64,000 nucleotides of DNA from Ectothiorhodospira sp. BSL-9 (GTDB lineage Bacteria; Pseudomonadota; Gammaproteobacteria; Ectothiorhodospirales; Ectothiorhodospiraceae). Position 1 is the first letter of the stretch. Every line of letters begins with the position of its first letter. Below the pieces are notes generated by a model, which saw only the letters and a program-made list of their open reading frames with translations, ran no database searches and was not told the origin of the DNA. The position numbers were made by a program, and so were the translations under genes. The stretch covers positions 1,870,001 through 1,934,000 of the forward strand of contig NZ_CP011994.1 in NCBI RefSeq assembly GCF_001632845.1, in the 5' to 3' direction. Below are positions 36,606 through 45,623 of this stretch, piece by piece.

Positions 36606-38033
36606 CTAGGGGGTTTCACTGCCAAAAATGGGTTCACGAAGCCCCCATTTGCCGGCCAGGGTCTCCACGGCGTTGAGCACTTCCTCGGCCCGGGCCGGGT
36701 GGTTGAATCGGCCCCGGGCAATCCATGCCAGAGCCGTCTCCCGGTCCGGCGCCAGGGAGAGCAGATGAATCAACTCCCCCGCCTGGGCGCCCGTGATCTC
36801 CCCCCCCAGCAGCCTGGCCGTGTCCATGTCGGCAATGAGCCGAACGAAGCCCGCCGTGTCATCCTGGCCCAGGGCGCAGGGGGAGGTCTCGAAGGCGGCA
36901 AATCCCACGGCCGGTTCGTGGCCGGCGTCCTCTGCGGCATCCTCGTCCATGCCCACCCGGGCCAGCTCCAGGGCACTGTAGACCACTACGGGCACCTGCC
37001 CGGGGTCCTGCTCCCGGGTGTTGCCGGTGATGATGTTCTCGATGGCCACCGTGGCATCGGACAGGGCATGATTGGCTGTCATCCAGGAGCTGGCCACGTC
37101 GCCGATGGCATACACGTGGTCGGCGCGGGTGCGCAGATGGCTGTCCCGTCGCACAAAGCCGGAATCATCCGTCTCCACCCCGGCGGCCTCCAGTGCCAGT
37201 CCCTCGGTGTGGGGCACCCGTCCCGTCCCCAGGCAGACCCAGTCCACGGTTACCGCCTCGCCACCCTCCATCCCCAGTGTGACGCCATCGTCATGGACAT
37301 CCACCGATACGAAGTTCACACCGCCCTGTAATGTAACCCCCTGGGCCGAGAGCGCATCCCGAAGGGCGCTCAGGGCCGGGCGACTGAAGTTCAGGCGCCG
37401 GAGCATGGGGGATCGGGCCAGCCAGGTGACCTGCTTGCCCATCTGGCTGAAGATGAAGGCAAACTCCGTGGCCACCACGCCGCTGCCGATGATGGCGACG
37501 CGCTCCCCGGGGGGCGGCGGGTCATCGAACAGCATGTCGCTGGTGAGCACCCGGCCTGGCACGGGCTCAAACGGTGGGGGAACATGGCTATGGGCGCCGG
37601 TGGCGATGATGATGTGACGGGCACTGATGGTCTGTTCGCCATGCTGAGTTTTCACCACCAGGGTGTGGGCATCCTGAAAACGGGCATGGCCGGAGAGTGT
37701 GGCCACCTTCAGGTGATGCAGATAATCCTGGTAGCTGCCCCGGATACGCTCCACCACGGCCCGCTGATGATTCCAGGCCTGGTCCATGCGGGCGGTGAGT
37801 TCTCCCTCCAGTCCCCGGTGGGTAAAGCTGGATTGCGAGGCCACCAGGCGGGCGGTGTGATGCCAGTCCTTCTTGGGCACGCAGCCGCGATTGAGGCAGC
37901 ACCCACCCCAGTCGGCCTTCTCGATGATGGCCACAGACAGTCCCCGCAGGGCGCCCAGCACCGCCGCCCGATAGCCGCCGGGTCCGGAGCCGATCACTGC
38001 CAGGTCAACTTCCTTGGGTGCACTGTCGGGCAT
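36606..38033 (-). CDS. Dihydrolipoamide-dehydrogenase-like FAD/NAD(P) disulfide oxidoreductase
   Basis: Class I pyridine nucleotide-disulfide oxidoreductase. The 475-aa protein has FAD-binding GSGPGG (15-20), a redox-active CLNRGC pair (C46, C51; an extra C45 lies beside it), NAD-binding GSGVVATEFA and the GDVA motif. The C-terminal active-site motif reads HPARAEE where lipoamide dehydrogenases usually have HPT-x-SE. It is not beside pyruvate or oxoglutarate dehydrogenase genes, so its disulfide substrate is unknown. It is convergent with pmbA and upstream of the DUF3108 gene by gene order only. Confidence 0.88.
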   Translation of the reverse strand: MPDSAPKEVDLAVIGSGPGGYRAAVLGALRGLSVAIIEKADWGGCCLNRGCVPKKDWHHTARLVASQSSFTHRGLEGELTARMDQAWNHQRAVVERIRGSYQDYLHHLKVATLSGHARFQDAHTLVVKTQHGEQTISARHIIIATGAHSHVPPPFEPVPGRVLTSDMLFDDPPPPGERVAIIGSGVVATEFAFIFSQMGKQVTWLARSPMLRRLNFSRPALSALRDALSAQGVTLQGGVNFVSVDVHDDGVTLGMEGGEAVTVDWVCLGTGRVPHTEGLALEAAGVETDDSGFVRRDSHLRTRADHVYAIGDVASSWMTANHALSDATVAIENIITGNTREQDPGQVPVVVYSALELARVGMDEDAAEDAGHEPAVGFAAFETSPCALGQDDTAGFVRLIADMDTARLLGGEITGAQAGELIHLLSLAPDRETALAWIARGRFNHPARAEEVLNAVETLAGKWGLREPIFGSETP

Positions 38034-38065
38034 GGGGGCTCCCTATGGAGTGGTGGGCGGGGGTG

Positions 38066-38851
38066 TCAGCGGGGGTTGTCGTGCCACTCCAGAGAGCGGA
38101 TGTTGAGGACCACGCTATCCCCGTTCTGCTCCTGCTCCAGGCGCACCGGCAGGTAGTTCATGCGCGGCGCAAACCAGGTGCTGACAGTGGTGTCCCGGTC
38201 CTCGATCTCCCGTATGACGGGGATGGCCTCCACCCGGCCCATGGGCGTGGTGATGTTGCGTGGCTCACCCACCGTGAAGTGATAGGTGCGGATACGGTCG
38301 CGATCCACGATGGTCTGGCTGAACTCCTTTTCGCCCCGGTGCAGCCTGTTGATCATGGCCAGTTGCAGGGCAAAGCGATCCACTGCGTCGGGGGGTAGGT
38401 CCAGTTCGAAGGGTTTGTCATTGTGCACGCCCTTCACCCGATACGCCTCCCAGTCGAAACGGCTCTCGGTGAGCCGCTTGCGGCTGCCGCCGGTGTGGCT
38501 GTAGAGGTACTCCTCACTACGCAGGCCATCGGGCGTCATGCGCATGATGCTCTGCTCGATGATCTCGTCACTGCGTACCCAGGAGAGCACGCCGGTGGGG
38601 CGCAGACGGGCGCGATACCGCAGGAACTCTCCCTCGCGGGTGAGGGTGATGTGTCCCACCACCGAGAGCCCCATCTTCTGGGCCTCATATTCTGCAGTGT
38701 AGGAGGGCGGGACGAAGGGCATGGACTGGGCCGCCACCGGCAGGCAGACCAGCAGCAGCGACAGGCCCAGCGCCACCGCGAGCGCCCGGTCAGGCGTCCA
38801 GTGGCGTGTCAGCCTCCACCTGGAGGGGGGTGTGCAGGGTGTTTTCATCAA
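38066..38851 (-). CDS. DUF3108 exported protein
   Basis: The 261-aa product has an N-terminal basic region and a hydrophobic signal segment (RALAVALGLSLLLVCLPVAA, about 22-41), then a DUF3108 beta-rich domain. The family is of unknown function and periplasmic. Its first 62 nt overlap the end of purN in another frame; a shorter start would remove the signal segment, so I keep this one. It is third in purM-purN-DUF3108. Confidence 0.85.
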   Translation of the reverse strand: MMKTPCTPPSRWRLTRHWTPDRALAVALGLSLLLVCLPVAAQSMPFVPPSYTAEYEAQKMGLSVVGHITLTREGEFLRYRARLRPTGVLSWVRSDEIIEQSIMRMTPDGLRSEEYLYSHTGGSRKRLTESRFDWEAYRVKGVHNDKPFELDLPPDAVDRFALQLAMINRLHRGEKEFSQTIVDRDRIRTYHFTVGEPRNITTPMGRVEAIPVIREIEDRDTTVSTWFAPRMNYLPVRLEQEQNGDSVVLNIRSLEWHDNPR

Positions 38852-39461
38852 GCCTTACCTGTCCATTTGCGAGTGACAGCCGCCCCTGGCAGAACCAGCG
38901 CACCACCTGGGGATAAACGCGGTGTTCCTGTTGCTGTACGCGGGCGGCCAGGGTGTCGGGCGTGTCATCCCCGAGCACCGGTACCCGGGCCTGGATGATC
39001 ACCGGACCGCCGTCCAGTTCGGTATTGACGAAATGAACACTGCAGCCATGGCTTTCGACACCATCTTCGAGCGCCCGTTCATGGGTATGCAAGCCCCGGT
39101 AGGCGGGTAGCAGGGACGGGTGGATGTTGACCAGCCGTCCAGCGTAGTGACCCACGAAGTCCGGAGTGAGCACGCGCATGAAGCCGGCCAGCACCACCAA
39201 ATCCGGGGTATGGGCATCGATACCGGTCATCAGGGCAGCGTCGAAGGCCTCTCGATCCCCATAATCCCGATGATTGATCACCTCATGGTGAATCCCCGCG
39301 CGGGCAGCCCGATCCAGACCCGCCACGCCGGGGCGGTTGCTGATCACGGCGCGGATGCAACCGGGGATGCGGCCATCCTTCACGGCGTCGATCAGGGCCT
39401 GCAGGTTGGTGCCCGATCCCGAGATGAGCACCACGATGCCCGGCTGTGTGGCAGCGCCCAT
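38790..39461 (-). CDS. purN: Phosphoribosylglycinamide formyltransferase
   Basis: Formyl transfer from 10-formyl-tetrahydrofolate to GAR in purine synthesis. It is 223 aa with substrate loop SGSGTNLQ (14-21) and catalytic N112, H114 (NIHPSLLP) and D150, matching E. coli N106, H108, D144. Its start overlaps the purM stop by one base. Confidence 0.97.
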   Translation of the reverse strand: MGAATQPGIVVLISGSGTNLQALIDAVKDGRIPGCIRAVISNRPGVAGLDRAARAGIHHEVINHRDYGDREAFDAALMTGIDAHTPDLVVLAGFMRVLTPDFVGHYAGRLVNIHPSLLPAYRGLHTHERALEDGVESHGCSVHFVNTELDGGPVIIQARVPVLGDDTPDTLAARVQQQEHRVYPQVVRWFCQGRLSLANGQVRLDENTLHTPLQVEADTPLDA

Positions 39462-40516
39462 CAGCGCACCAGTTCCACGTGAGGGGCACCCTCGCCCGGG
39501 GCGATCTCACCCAGGCGCCACGTGTTGATGCCCTCGTTCTTCAGGAGTTCCTGGGCGGCGGCAACCGCCTGGGAGGGCAGCACCACCACCATGCCGATAC
39601 CGCAGTTGAAGGTGCGCAGCATTTCCCTTTCCTCCACGCCCCCTGCCTGACGCAGCCAGTCGAAAACGGCCGGTCGTGGCCAGGCATCCGGATTCACCCG
39701 GGCCAGGGTGCCTTGGGGCATCACCCGGGGCAGGTTTTCCAGCAGGCCGCCCCCGGTGATGTGGGCCAGGGCGTGCACGGGCTGAGCCTGCATCAAGGCC
39801 AGCAGGGGTTTGACATAGATCCGCGTGGGGGCCATCAGGGCCTCACCCAGGGTGACCTCGCCGCAGGGGGCGTCCAGATCCGCGTCAGTCAGCTCGATCA
39901 GTCGTCGGATCAGGGAATAACCGTTGGAATGGGGGCCGGAGGCCTCCAGGCCCAGCAGGACATCACCGGGGGCCACCTGGCTGCCATCAATCAGACGGGA
40001 CTTTTCCACGATGCCCACCGCAAACCCGGCCAGATCGTATTCACCGTCACCGTACATGCCCGGCATCTCGGCGGTTTCTCCGCCCACCAGCGCACAGCCT
40101 GCCAGGGCGCAGCCGTCGGCAATACCCTTCACCACGTCAGCGGCGGTGTCCACGTCCAGGGCGCCGGTGGCATAGTAATCCAGAAAGAACAGGGGCTCGG
40201 CCCCCTGAACGATGATGTCGTTGACGCACATGCCCACCAGGTCGATCCCGATGCTGTCGTGGCGTCCCAGTTGCTGGGCCAGCTTCAGCTTGGTGCCCAC
40301 GCCATCCGTGCCGGAGACCAGCACCGGCTCGCGGTAATCCTGCCAGGGGAGCTCGAACAGGGCGCCAAAGCTCCCCAGGCCCGCCATCACGCCGGGGCGC
40401 CGGGTACGCTGAGCATGGGGCTTGATGCGCTCCACCAGGGCATTGCCCGCATCGATATTGACGCCGGCATCCTGATAGCGGATGCCCTGGGTGGGTGGTT
40501 TGTCGTTCTGGGCCAT
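39461..40516 (-). CDS. purM: Phosphoribosylformylglycinamidine cyclo-ligase
   Basis: AIR synthetase, fifth step of purine synthesis. The 351-aa product has the PurM ATP-binding segments [10 protein letters not shown] and GGETAEMPG. It has AAGGA about 9 nt before the ATG. It is the first gene of the purM-purN-DUF3108 operon; the 200-nt divergent region 40517-40716 should contain its promoter, but I cannot pick out a convincing site. No PurR-like palindrome was found by eye. Confidence 0.97.
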   Translation of the reverse strand: MAQNDKPPTQGIRYQDAGVNIDAGNALVERIKPHAQRTRRPGVMAGLGSFGALFELPWQDYREPVLVSGTDGVGTKLKLAQQLGRHDSIGIDLVGMCVNDIIVQGAEPLFFLDYYATGALDVDTAADVVKGIADGCALAGCALVGGETAEMPGMYGDGEYDLAGFAVGIVEKSRLIDGSQVAPGDVLLGLEASGPHSNGYSLIRRLIELTDADLDAPCGEVTLGEALMAPTRIYVKPLLALMQAQPVHALAHITGGGLLENLPRVMPQGTLARVNPDAWPRPAVFDWLRQAGGVEEREMLRTFNCGIGMVVVLPSQAVAAAQELLKNEGINTWRLGEIAPGEGAPHVELVR

Positions 40517-40716
40517 GATGCATGTCCTTGAATGGATGGATGCCGGCCGGCGCTTGGCGGGGCAGGGCCGGCAATCGGGTCGCGAACCGGTGCCTGCCGG
40601 GTGCTGACGGGGGCTGTGATGTTAGCGACGCCGGGTGTTGCTGTAAACCGAGGCGGTAGGTCCGGTAGTTATGGTATTTTAGCCACCCAGACACCCCTAG
40701 CCCTAGTCCTGGTGCC

Positions 40717-41781
40717 ATGAAATCAGTTGTTCAGTCCCGGCCGTTCCTATCCGTGGTTTTGGCGCTGGCCGCCCTGGCCTGGGCCCCGGTGGCGCTGGCG
40801 CTGCCCCCGGCAGGCCTGGATGAGGCCCAGGTGCCCGTGGATACCCGCGATCGCCCCGAGCGTGCCGAGGCCTTCTCCAGGGCCCTGGGTCAGGTGCTGG
40901 TCAAATATACCGGAGATCGTGCCCTGGCTGACGATGAACGGGTGGCCGAGTTCCTGGAGCAGGCCCCCCGCCATGTCCGTCAATACCGTTACCAGGATCA
41001 GCCTGGCGGCGGGAATGCCCTCTGGGTGCGCTTTGATACGGCCCCCCTGGAGCGCTTCCTGCGTGACAGTGGTCTGCCGGTCTGGGGGCGGGACAGGCCG
41101 GTGCTGCTGGTCTGGATGCTGGTGCAGGATGATGATGAGCGACGTTTGGTCGGTGATCAGGATGCCGGTGAGGCACGCCACGCCATGGAGCGTGTTGCCC
41201 GCGAGCGTGGCCTGCCATTGATCTTCCCCTTGCTGGATATGGAAGACCAGGCCCGTGTCAGCCCCGCCGATGTGGTGGGTGGTTTTGACGATTCCCTGCG
41301 CGAGGCCTCTGCCCGCTACAGCCCCGATGGCATGCTCGTGGTGCGTGTCCGTGAGCGTGGCGGTAACTGGGAGGGGCGCTTCCAGCTGCATGTGGAGCAG
41401 GGCGGCGGCACCTGGGAGATGCAGGATGATCGCCTGTCAGGGCTCATGCAGCAGGGAGTGGACCAGGTGGCGGATCACCTCAGCCGGCAGATGGTGGTCA
41501 CGGGCCTGCAGCAGGACCAGGACGGCGTGACGGTGGTGGTGACGGGGATCGGCTCCCTGTCCGACTACCTGCGGGCGGGCCGGTACCTGTCGAATATGGC
41601 CCCGGTGAGCCGTGTGCAGCCCCAGGGGCTGGATGCTGAACGTGCCCTTTTCCTGGTGCAGGTGCGTGGCGAGGCCAGGGATCTTGAACGGGCCGCGCGG
41701 CTGGGGTCCACCCTGGCGCCGACATCCCTGGATGATGAAGGCGAGGCCGGTGAGGCCCTTGGATTCAGGTTGCTGCGGTGA
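40717..41781 (+). CDS. DUF2066 exported protein
   Basis: The 354-aa product has a clear signal peptide (hydrophobic stretch FLSVVLALAALAWAPVALA) and a DUF2066 domain; the function is unknown. It is divergent from purM and ends in a 4-nt GTGA overlap with the next gene. This gene, a phosphatidyltransferase and hda together are a recurrent order in gammaproteobacteria. Confidence 0.86.
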   Translation: MKSVVQSRPFLSVVLALAALAWAPVALALPPAGLDEAQVPVDTRDRPERAEAFSRALGQVLVKYTGDRALADDERVAEFLEQAPRHVRQYRYQDQPGGGNALWVRFDTAPLERFLRDSGLPVWGRDRPVLLVWMLVQDDDERRLVGDQDAGEARHAMERVARERGLPLIFPLLDMEDQARVSPADVVGGFDDSLREASARYSPDGMLVVRVRERGGNWEGRFQLHVEQGGGTWEMQDDRLSGLMQQGVDQVADHLSRQMVVTGLQQDQDGVTVVVTGIGSLSDYLRAGRYLSNMAPVSRVQPQGLDAERALFLVQVRGEARDLERAARLGSTLAPTSLDDEGEAGEALGFRLLR

Positions 41782-42347
41782 GCCTGCGTCAACTGCCCAA
41801 CACGATCACCCTGCTGCGCATCGCCCTGACGGTGCCCATTGTCTGGGCGCTGCTGGTCGAGGAATACGGGCTGGTGCTGTGGCTGCTGCTCCTGGCTGGC
41901 CTGTCGGATGCCCTGGATGGCTGGCTCGTGCGCCGCTATGGCTGGTACACCCGTCTGGGCGGGTATCTGGACCCGCTGGCGGACAAGATACTCGTGGTGA
42001 GTACCTATTTCACCGTGGCCTGGACAGGATTGCTGCCCTGGTGGCTGGTGGCCCTGGTGGTGGCCCGGGAGGTCATCATTCTCAGTGGCGCCCTGGCCTT
42101 CCGGGCAGTGACACGCAGCCTGGAGATGCAACCGCTGTTCATCAGCAAGGTGAACACCTTCATGCAGATCGTGCTGGTCCTCTCGGTCATCGTGAGTGCA
42201 GGGGTGCTTTCCCTGCCGGCCTGGTATCTGGATGGCATGCTCCTGCTGGTGCTTTTCACCACGGTCAGCAGCGGCCTGGCCTATGTGGTGGCCTGGAGTC
42301 GCAAGGCCTTCAATCACGGCCGCGCCACCGTCGACCCCCCGCGATGA
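41778..42347 (+). CDS. CDP-alcohol phosphatidyltransferase family membrane protein
   Basis: Integral membrane enzyme of 189 aa with about five membrane helices. The family motif is complete in spacing: D44-x2-D47-G48-x2-V51-R52-x8-G61-x3-D65-x3-D69, with Val where Ala is usual before the Arg. It could be a phosphatidylglycerophosphate synthase or a related phospholipid enzyme; I cannot tell which alcohol it uses. Start is GTG at 41778, overlapping the DUF2066 stop. Confidence 0.88.
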   Translation: MSLRQLPNTITLLRIALTVPIVWALLVEEYGLVLWLLLLAGLSDALDGWLVRRYGWYTRLGGYLDPLADKILVVSTYFTVAWTGLLPWWLVALVVAREVIILSGALAFRAVTRSLEMQPLFISKVNTFMQIVLVLSVIVSAGVLSLPAWYLDGMLLLVLFTTVSSGLAYVVAWSRKAFNHGRATVDPPR

Positions 42348-42351
42348 CGTC

Positions 42352-43059
42352 ATGACCCAGCAACTGACCCAGCAACTGACCCTGGACGTGGCCCTGCGTG
42401 ATGGCGCCACTTTCGATGTCTTTCACTCCGGTGATCATCCCCTGGGCCCGGAGGCAGTGCGCGCGGCCGCCCAGGGCATCGGGGAGCCTCAGGTGTACCT
42501 TTTCGGTGAAGCGGGCTGCGGCAAGACGCATCTGCTTGAGGCGGCCTGTCATGAGGTCTGCCGGGCAGGGGGGCGGATCGCCTATCTGCCCATGGGTCTG
42601 CTGGCCGATAGTGGTCCGGGCGTCCTGGATGGCTGGGAGGGGCTGGATCTCATCGCCCTGGATGACCTGGACCGGATGCCAAGGGCGGCGGATTTCGAAC
42701 GGGCCCTGTTCGACTTCATCAATCGTCAACGGGATGCCGGGACGCGCCTGTTGCTCGCCTCGCGCACGGCCCCGCAGTCCCTCTCCGTGGCCCTCCCGGA
42801 TTTGCGATCACGCCTGCTCTGGGGGCCGGTGTTCCAGCTCCATGAGCTCAGTGACGTCCACAAGCGTGAGGTGCTCGTGCGCCGTGCCCACCGTCGCGGC
42901 TTCGACCTGCCCCCGGACGCCTGTGACTACCTGCTGCGCCACAAGCGTCGGGACCTGACTTCACTCATGGGGCTTCTGGACCGCCTGGATAAGGCCTCGC
43001 TCCGGGATAAGCGCAAGATCACCCTGCCTTTCGTGCGCAAGGTGCTCCAGGCCGACTAG
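42352..43059 (+). CDS. hda: DnaA-related regulatory inactivation protein Hda
   Basis: AAA+ protein that, bound to the clamp, stimulates ATP hydrolysis by DnaA after initiation. It is 235 aa. The N-terminal QLTLDV (8-13) resembles the clamp-binding motif, and the preceding QQLTQQLT is a short tandem duplication. Walker A is GEAGCGKT (52-59); Walker B is LIALDDLD. The ATG at 42352 was chosen over the longer frame because it puts the clamp motif at the N-terminus. Its TAG overlaps the stop of the convergent next gene. Confidence 0.93.
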   Translation: MTQQLTQQLTLDVALRDGATFDVFHSGDHPLGPEAVRAAAQGIGEPQVYLFGEAGCGKTHLLEAACHEVCRAGGRIAYLPMGLLADSGPGVLDGWEGLDLIALDDLDRMPRAADFERALFDFINRQRDAGTRLLLASRTAPQSLSVALPDLRSRLLWGPVFQLHELSDVHKREVLVRRAHRRGFDLPPDACDYLLRHKRRDLTSLMGLLDRLDKASLRDKRKITLPFVRKVLQAD

Positions 43060-43400
43060 GCCTCTTTGCGTGCGGCCTTCGCATACCCCAGGCATCCGGC
43101 GAAAAACACCAGGCTCAGCACCAGCATCAGCAGCCCATAGGCCTGATGCCCGCCTGTCGTGGCCATGGCCACCCCGATCACCACGTAGGGCAGGGCCAGC
43201 AGGCTGCTCCAGACATGGGTCTGGGGGCGCCCGTACAGCAGCCCTCGCAAGGGGATCAGCAGTGGCCCGCCCAGCAGAAGCAGCAGCAGGGAGCGGGGGA
43301 AGTCCTCCGGGGGCGAGGCCCAGGTGGTGGCGATCACGATCAGTGTCAGCAGGCCGAAGAAGCCGCCCAGGGTGAGCATGCGGTAGTTGCGCTTGGACAC
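43056..43400 (-). CDS. DUF2069 small membrane protein
   Basis: The product is 114 aa with four predicted membrane helices and no charged active-site motif; the DUF2069 family is of unknown function. The GTG at 43400 was chosen because AAGGGG precedes it at good distance; the longer frame overlaps wrbA heavily. It lies just after wrbA on the minus strand, so the two are probably co-transcribed. Confidence 0.83.
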   Translation of the reverse strand: MSKRNYRMLTLGGFFGLLTLIVIATTWASPPEDFPRSLLLLLLGGPLLIPLRGLLYGRPQTHVWSSLLALPYVVIGVAMATTGGHQAYGLLMLVLSLVFFAGCLGYAKAARKEA

Positions 43401-43404
43401 GGTA

Positions 43405-44076
<672 letters not shown>

Positions 44077-44107
44077 TCAAAGGTTTTGTCTGTAGGTGGT
44101 TGTTGCC

Positions 44108-44136
44108 TTGACGATTTTGTAGCCTGGTGCTAGTGT
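44108..44136 (+). promoter_or_regulatory. Candidate sigma-70 promoter for the DUF4398 lipoprotein gene
   Basis: TTGACG (44108-44113), 17-nt spacer, TAGTGT (44131-44136). The -35 box matches 5 of 6 consensus bases and the -10 box 3 of 6. It lies 35 nt before the GTG start. Confidence 0.4.
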
Positions 44137-44170
44137 CCTTGAATCTCTCACGGGAGCCTCAGACGCCATC

Positions 44171-44506
44171 GTGAATTCGAATCGCATCCTGCTTTCCTTC
44201 TCTCGCCCTGCCGGCCGGCGTCGCGCCATATTATACGCCCTGGCCCTGCTTGTGGGCGCTGTGCTGATGCTGTCGGGTTGTGCCACCACACCGCCCGTTC
44301 AGGAGATGAGTGATGCCCGGCAGGCCCTCAGGGCGGCCGAGGAGGCTCAGGCCCCCCATCGTGCCGGCGAGACCTATCAGCGTTCCCGTGAGCTGCTGGA
44401 GCAGGCCGAGGGCCGGCTGCAGCAGGGTGAGTACCGGTCGGCGCGCTACAAGGCCAACGAGGCCAAGCGTCTGGCCATTGAGGCGCGCATTCAGGCCGGG
44501 GATTGA
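44171..44506 (+). CDS. DUF4398 lipoprotein
   Basis: The 111-aa product has a signal peptide with lipobox LSGC (C37), then an Ala/Glu/Arg-rich helical region with a SARYKANEAKRLAIEA segment typical of DUF4398. It is likely attached to the outer membrane and forms a coiled rod. Start is GTG at 44171. The LysM lipoprotein gene follows, and the two probably act together at the envelope. Confidence 0.84.
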   Translation: MNSNRILLSFSRPAGRRRAILYALALLVGAVLMLSGCATTPPVQEMSDARQALRAAEEAQAPHRAGETYQRSRELLEQAEGRLQQGEYRSARYKANEAKRLAIEARIQAGD

Positions 44507-44604
44507 CCCCCTCGCAGCGTTCGCGTTGCATCGCGGGATCGTCTAGAATCAAAGGTAGTGGGGTTGTCCCCCTATCTCGATTACCAGGATTCAAAAGGGA
44601 GTCT

Positions 44605-45198
44605 GTGGCCGTGAAAACCAAAAAGAACATGATATTGCTGGCGGGCGTGATGTCTGCGGCTCTGCTGTCAGGCTGCGCCACCGTGTCAGAGACCCCCGTG
44701 GGGACAGCCTACCTGATCGATGCCAGTGGCGAGCATGTGAGAAGTGCTGGCGGGGACTGCTGGCGCACCGGCTACTGGACCGAAGCGCGTGCCAACGAGA
44801 CCTGCGATCCGCAGCTGTTCGCCCGTGCCCCGGAGCCGGCGCCAGCACCGGAACCCGAGCCTGCACCGCCTCCGGCCGAGCCCAAGCCGGAACCCGAGCC
44901 CAGTTTCATGTCGTATAACGTGGAGCGGGGCGATAGCCTCTGGAAGATCTCCGGCAAGAGTTCCGTGTACGGCAACCCCTACCAGTGGCCCCTGATCTAC
45001 CGCGCCAATGTGGACCAGATCCGCGATGCCGACCTGATCTTCCCGGGACAGGAGCTGCGGATCGAGCGGAATCCTGCCTCGGCTGATGTGGATGAGGCAG
45101 TGCGGCATGCCCGCACCCGGGGTGCCTGGCAGGTCGGCCCGGTGGAGCGCTCTGACGTGCGCTACCTGGAACAGTATGGGCTGTCTCCCATGCGTTGA
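44605..45198 (+). CDS. LysM-domain lipoprotein
   Basis: Product of 197 aa from the GTG at 44605 (AAGGGA sits four bases upstream). Lipobox LLSGC (C24); then a segment DCWRTGYWTEARANETCD (51-68) resembling the N-terminal region of OmpA-type porins; a Pro/Glu-rich spacer (74-99) that could span peptidoglycan; and one LysM domain (103-153) for peptidoglycan binding. It is likely an outer-membrane lipoprotein bound to the cell wall. Confidence 0.88.
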   Translation: MAVKTKKNMILLAGVMSAALLSGCATVSETPVGTAYLIDASGEHVRSAGGDCWRTGYWTEARANETCDPQLFARAPEPAPAPEPEPAPPPAEPKPEPEPSFMSYNVERGDSLWKISGKSSVYGNPYQWPLIYRANVDQIRDADLIFPGQELRIERNPASADVDEAVRHARTRGAWQVGPVERSDVRYLEQYGLSPMR

Positions 45199-45246
45199 TC
45201 CGGACGACCTTCGGGCCCGAACATGATCAATGTCGCAGTGCTTGAT

Positions 45247-45274
45247 GGAAGGGCCCGCCTTGGCGGGCCCTTCC
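45247..45274. terminator. Strong hairpin after the LysM gene
   Basis: GGAAGGGCCCGCC-TT-GGCGGGCCCTTCC, a perfect 13-bp stem with a two-base loop. No U tract follows. It is a probable terminator or mRNA-end stabiliser, 49 nt after the LysM stop and 49 nt before the acylphosphatase gene. Confidence 0.65.
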
Positions 45275-45322
45275 ACGTTGTGCCCACTTATCGAAAGATA
45301 GCCGGATACGGAGTCAAACATC

Positions 45323-45604
45323 ATGTCCCAGACCCATCATCAGGCCCTGCGCTGCTGGGTGTCAGGCCGTGTGCAGGGCGTGTTCTTTCGGGCCTCCACC
45401 CAGGTCAAGGCACGAGAGCTGGGCCTGGATGGGTATGCCATGAACCTGCCTGATGGGCGAGTGGAAGTGGTGGCCCAAGGCCCGGAAGCTGCACTGGAGT
45501 CGCTCAGGCAATGGCTGCGCCAGGGGCCATCCCAGGCTCGGGTGGACAGTCTCGACTGCGAGGCCTTTGCCGGGCCGGTGGAGTCGGGGTTTCACACCCG
45601 CTGA
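45323..45604 (+). CDS. acyP: Acylphosphatase
   Basis: Small enzyme of 93 aa hydrolysing acyl phosphates. The signature GRVQGVFFR (15-23) gives phosphate-binding R23, and N41 in YAMNLPDGRVEV is the catalytic Asn. It is convergent with the HDOD gene. Confidence 0.95.
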   Translation: MSQTHHQALRCWVSGRVQGVFFRASTQVKARELGLDGYAMNLPDGRVEVVAQGPEAALESLRQWLRQGPSQARVDSLDCEAFAGPVESGFHTR

Positions 45605-45623
45605 GGTGCTGGGCCGTCCTGCC

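Noticed and set aside
40517-40716. A PurR-type operator in the purM divergent region
   Set aside because: No matching palindrome was found by eye; only weak AT-rich segments are present.
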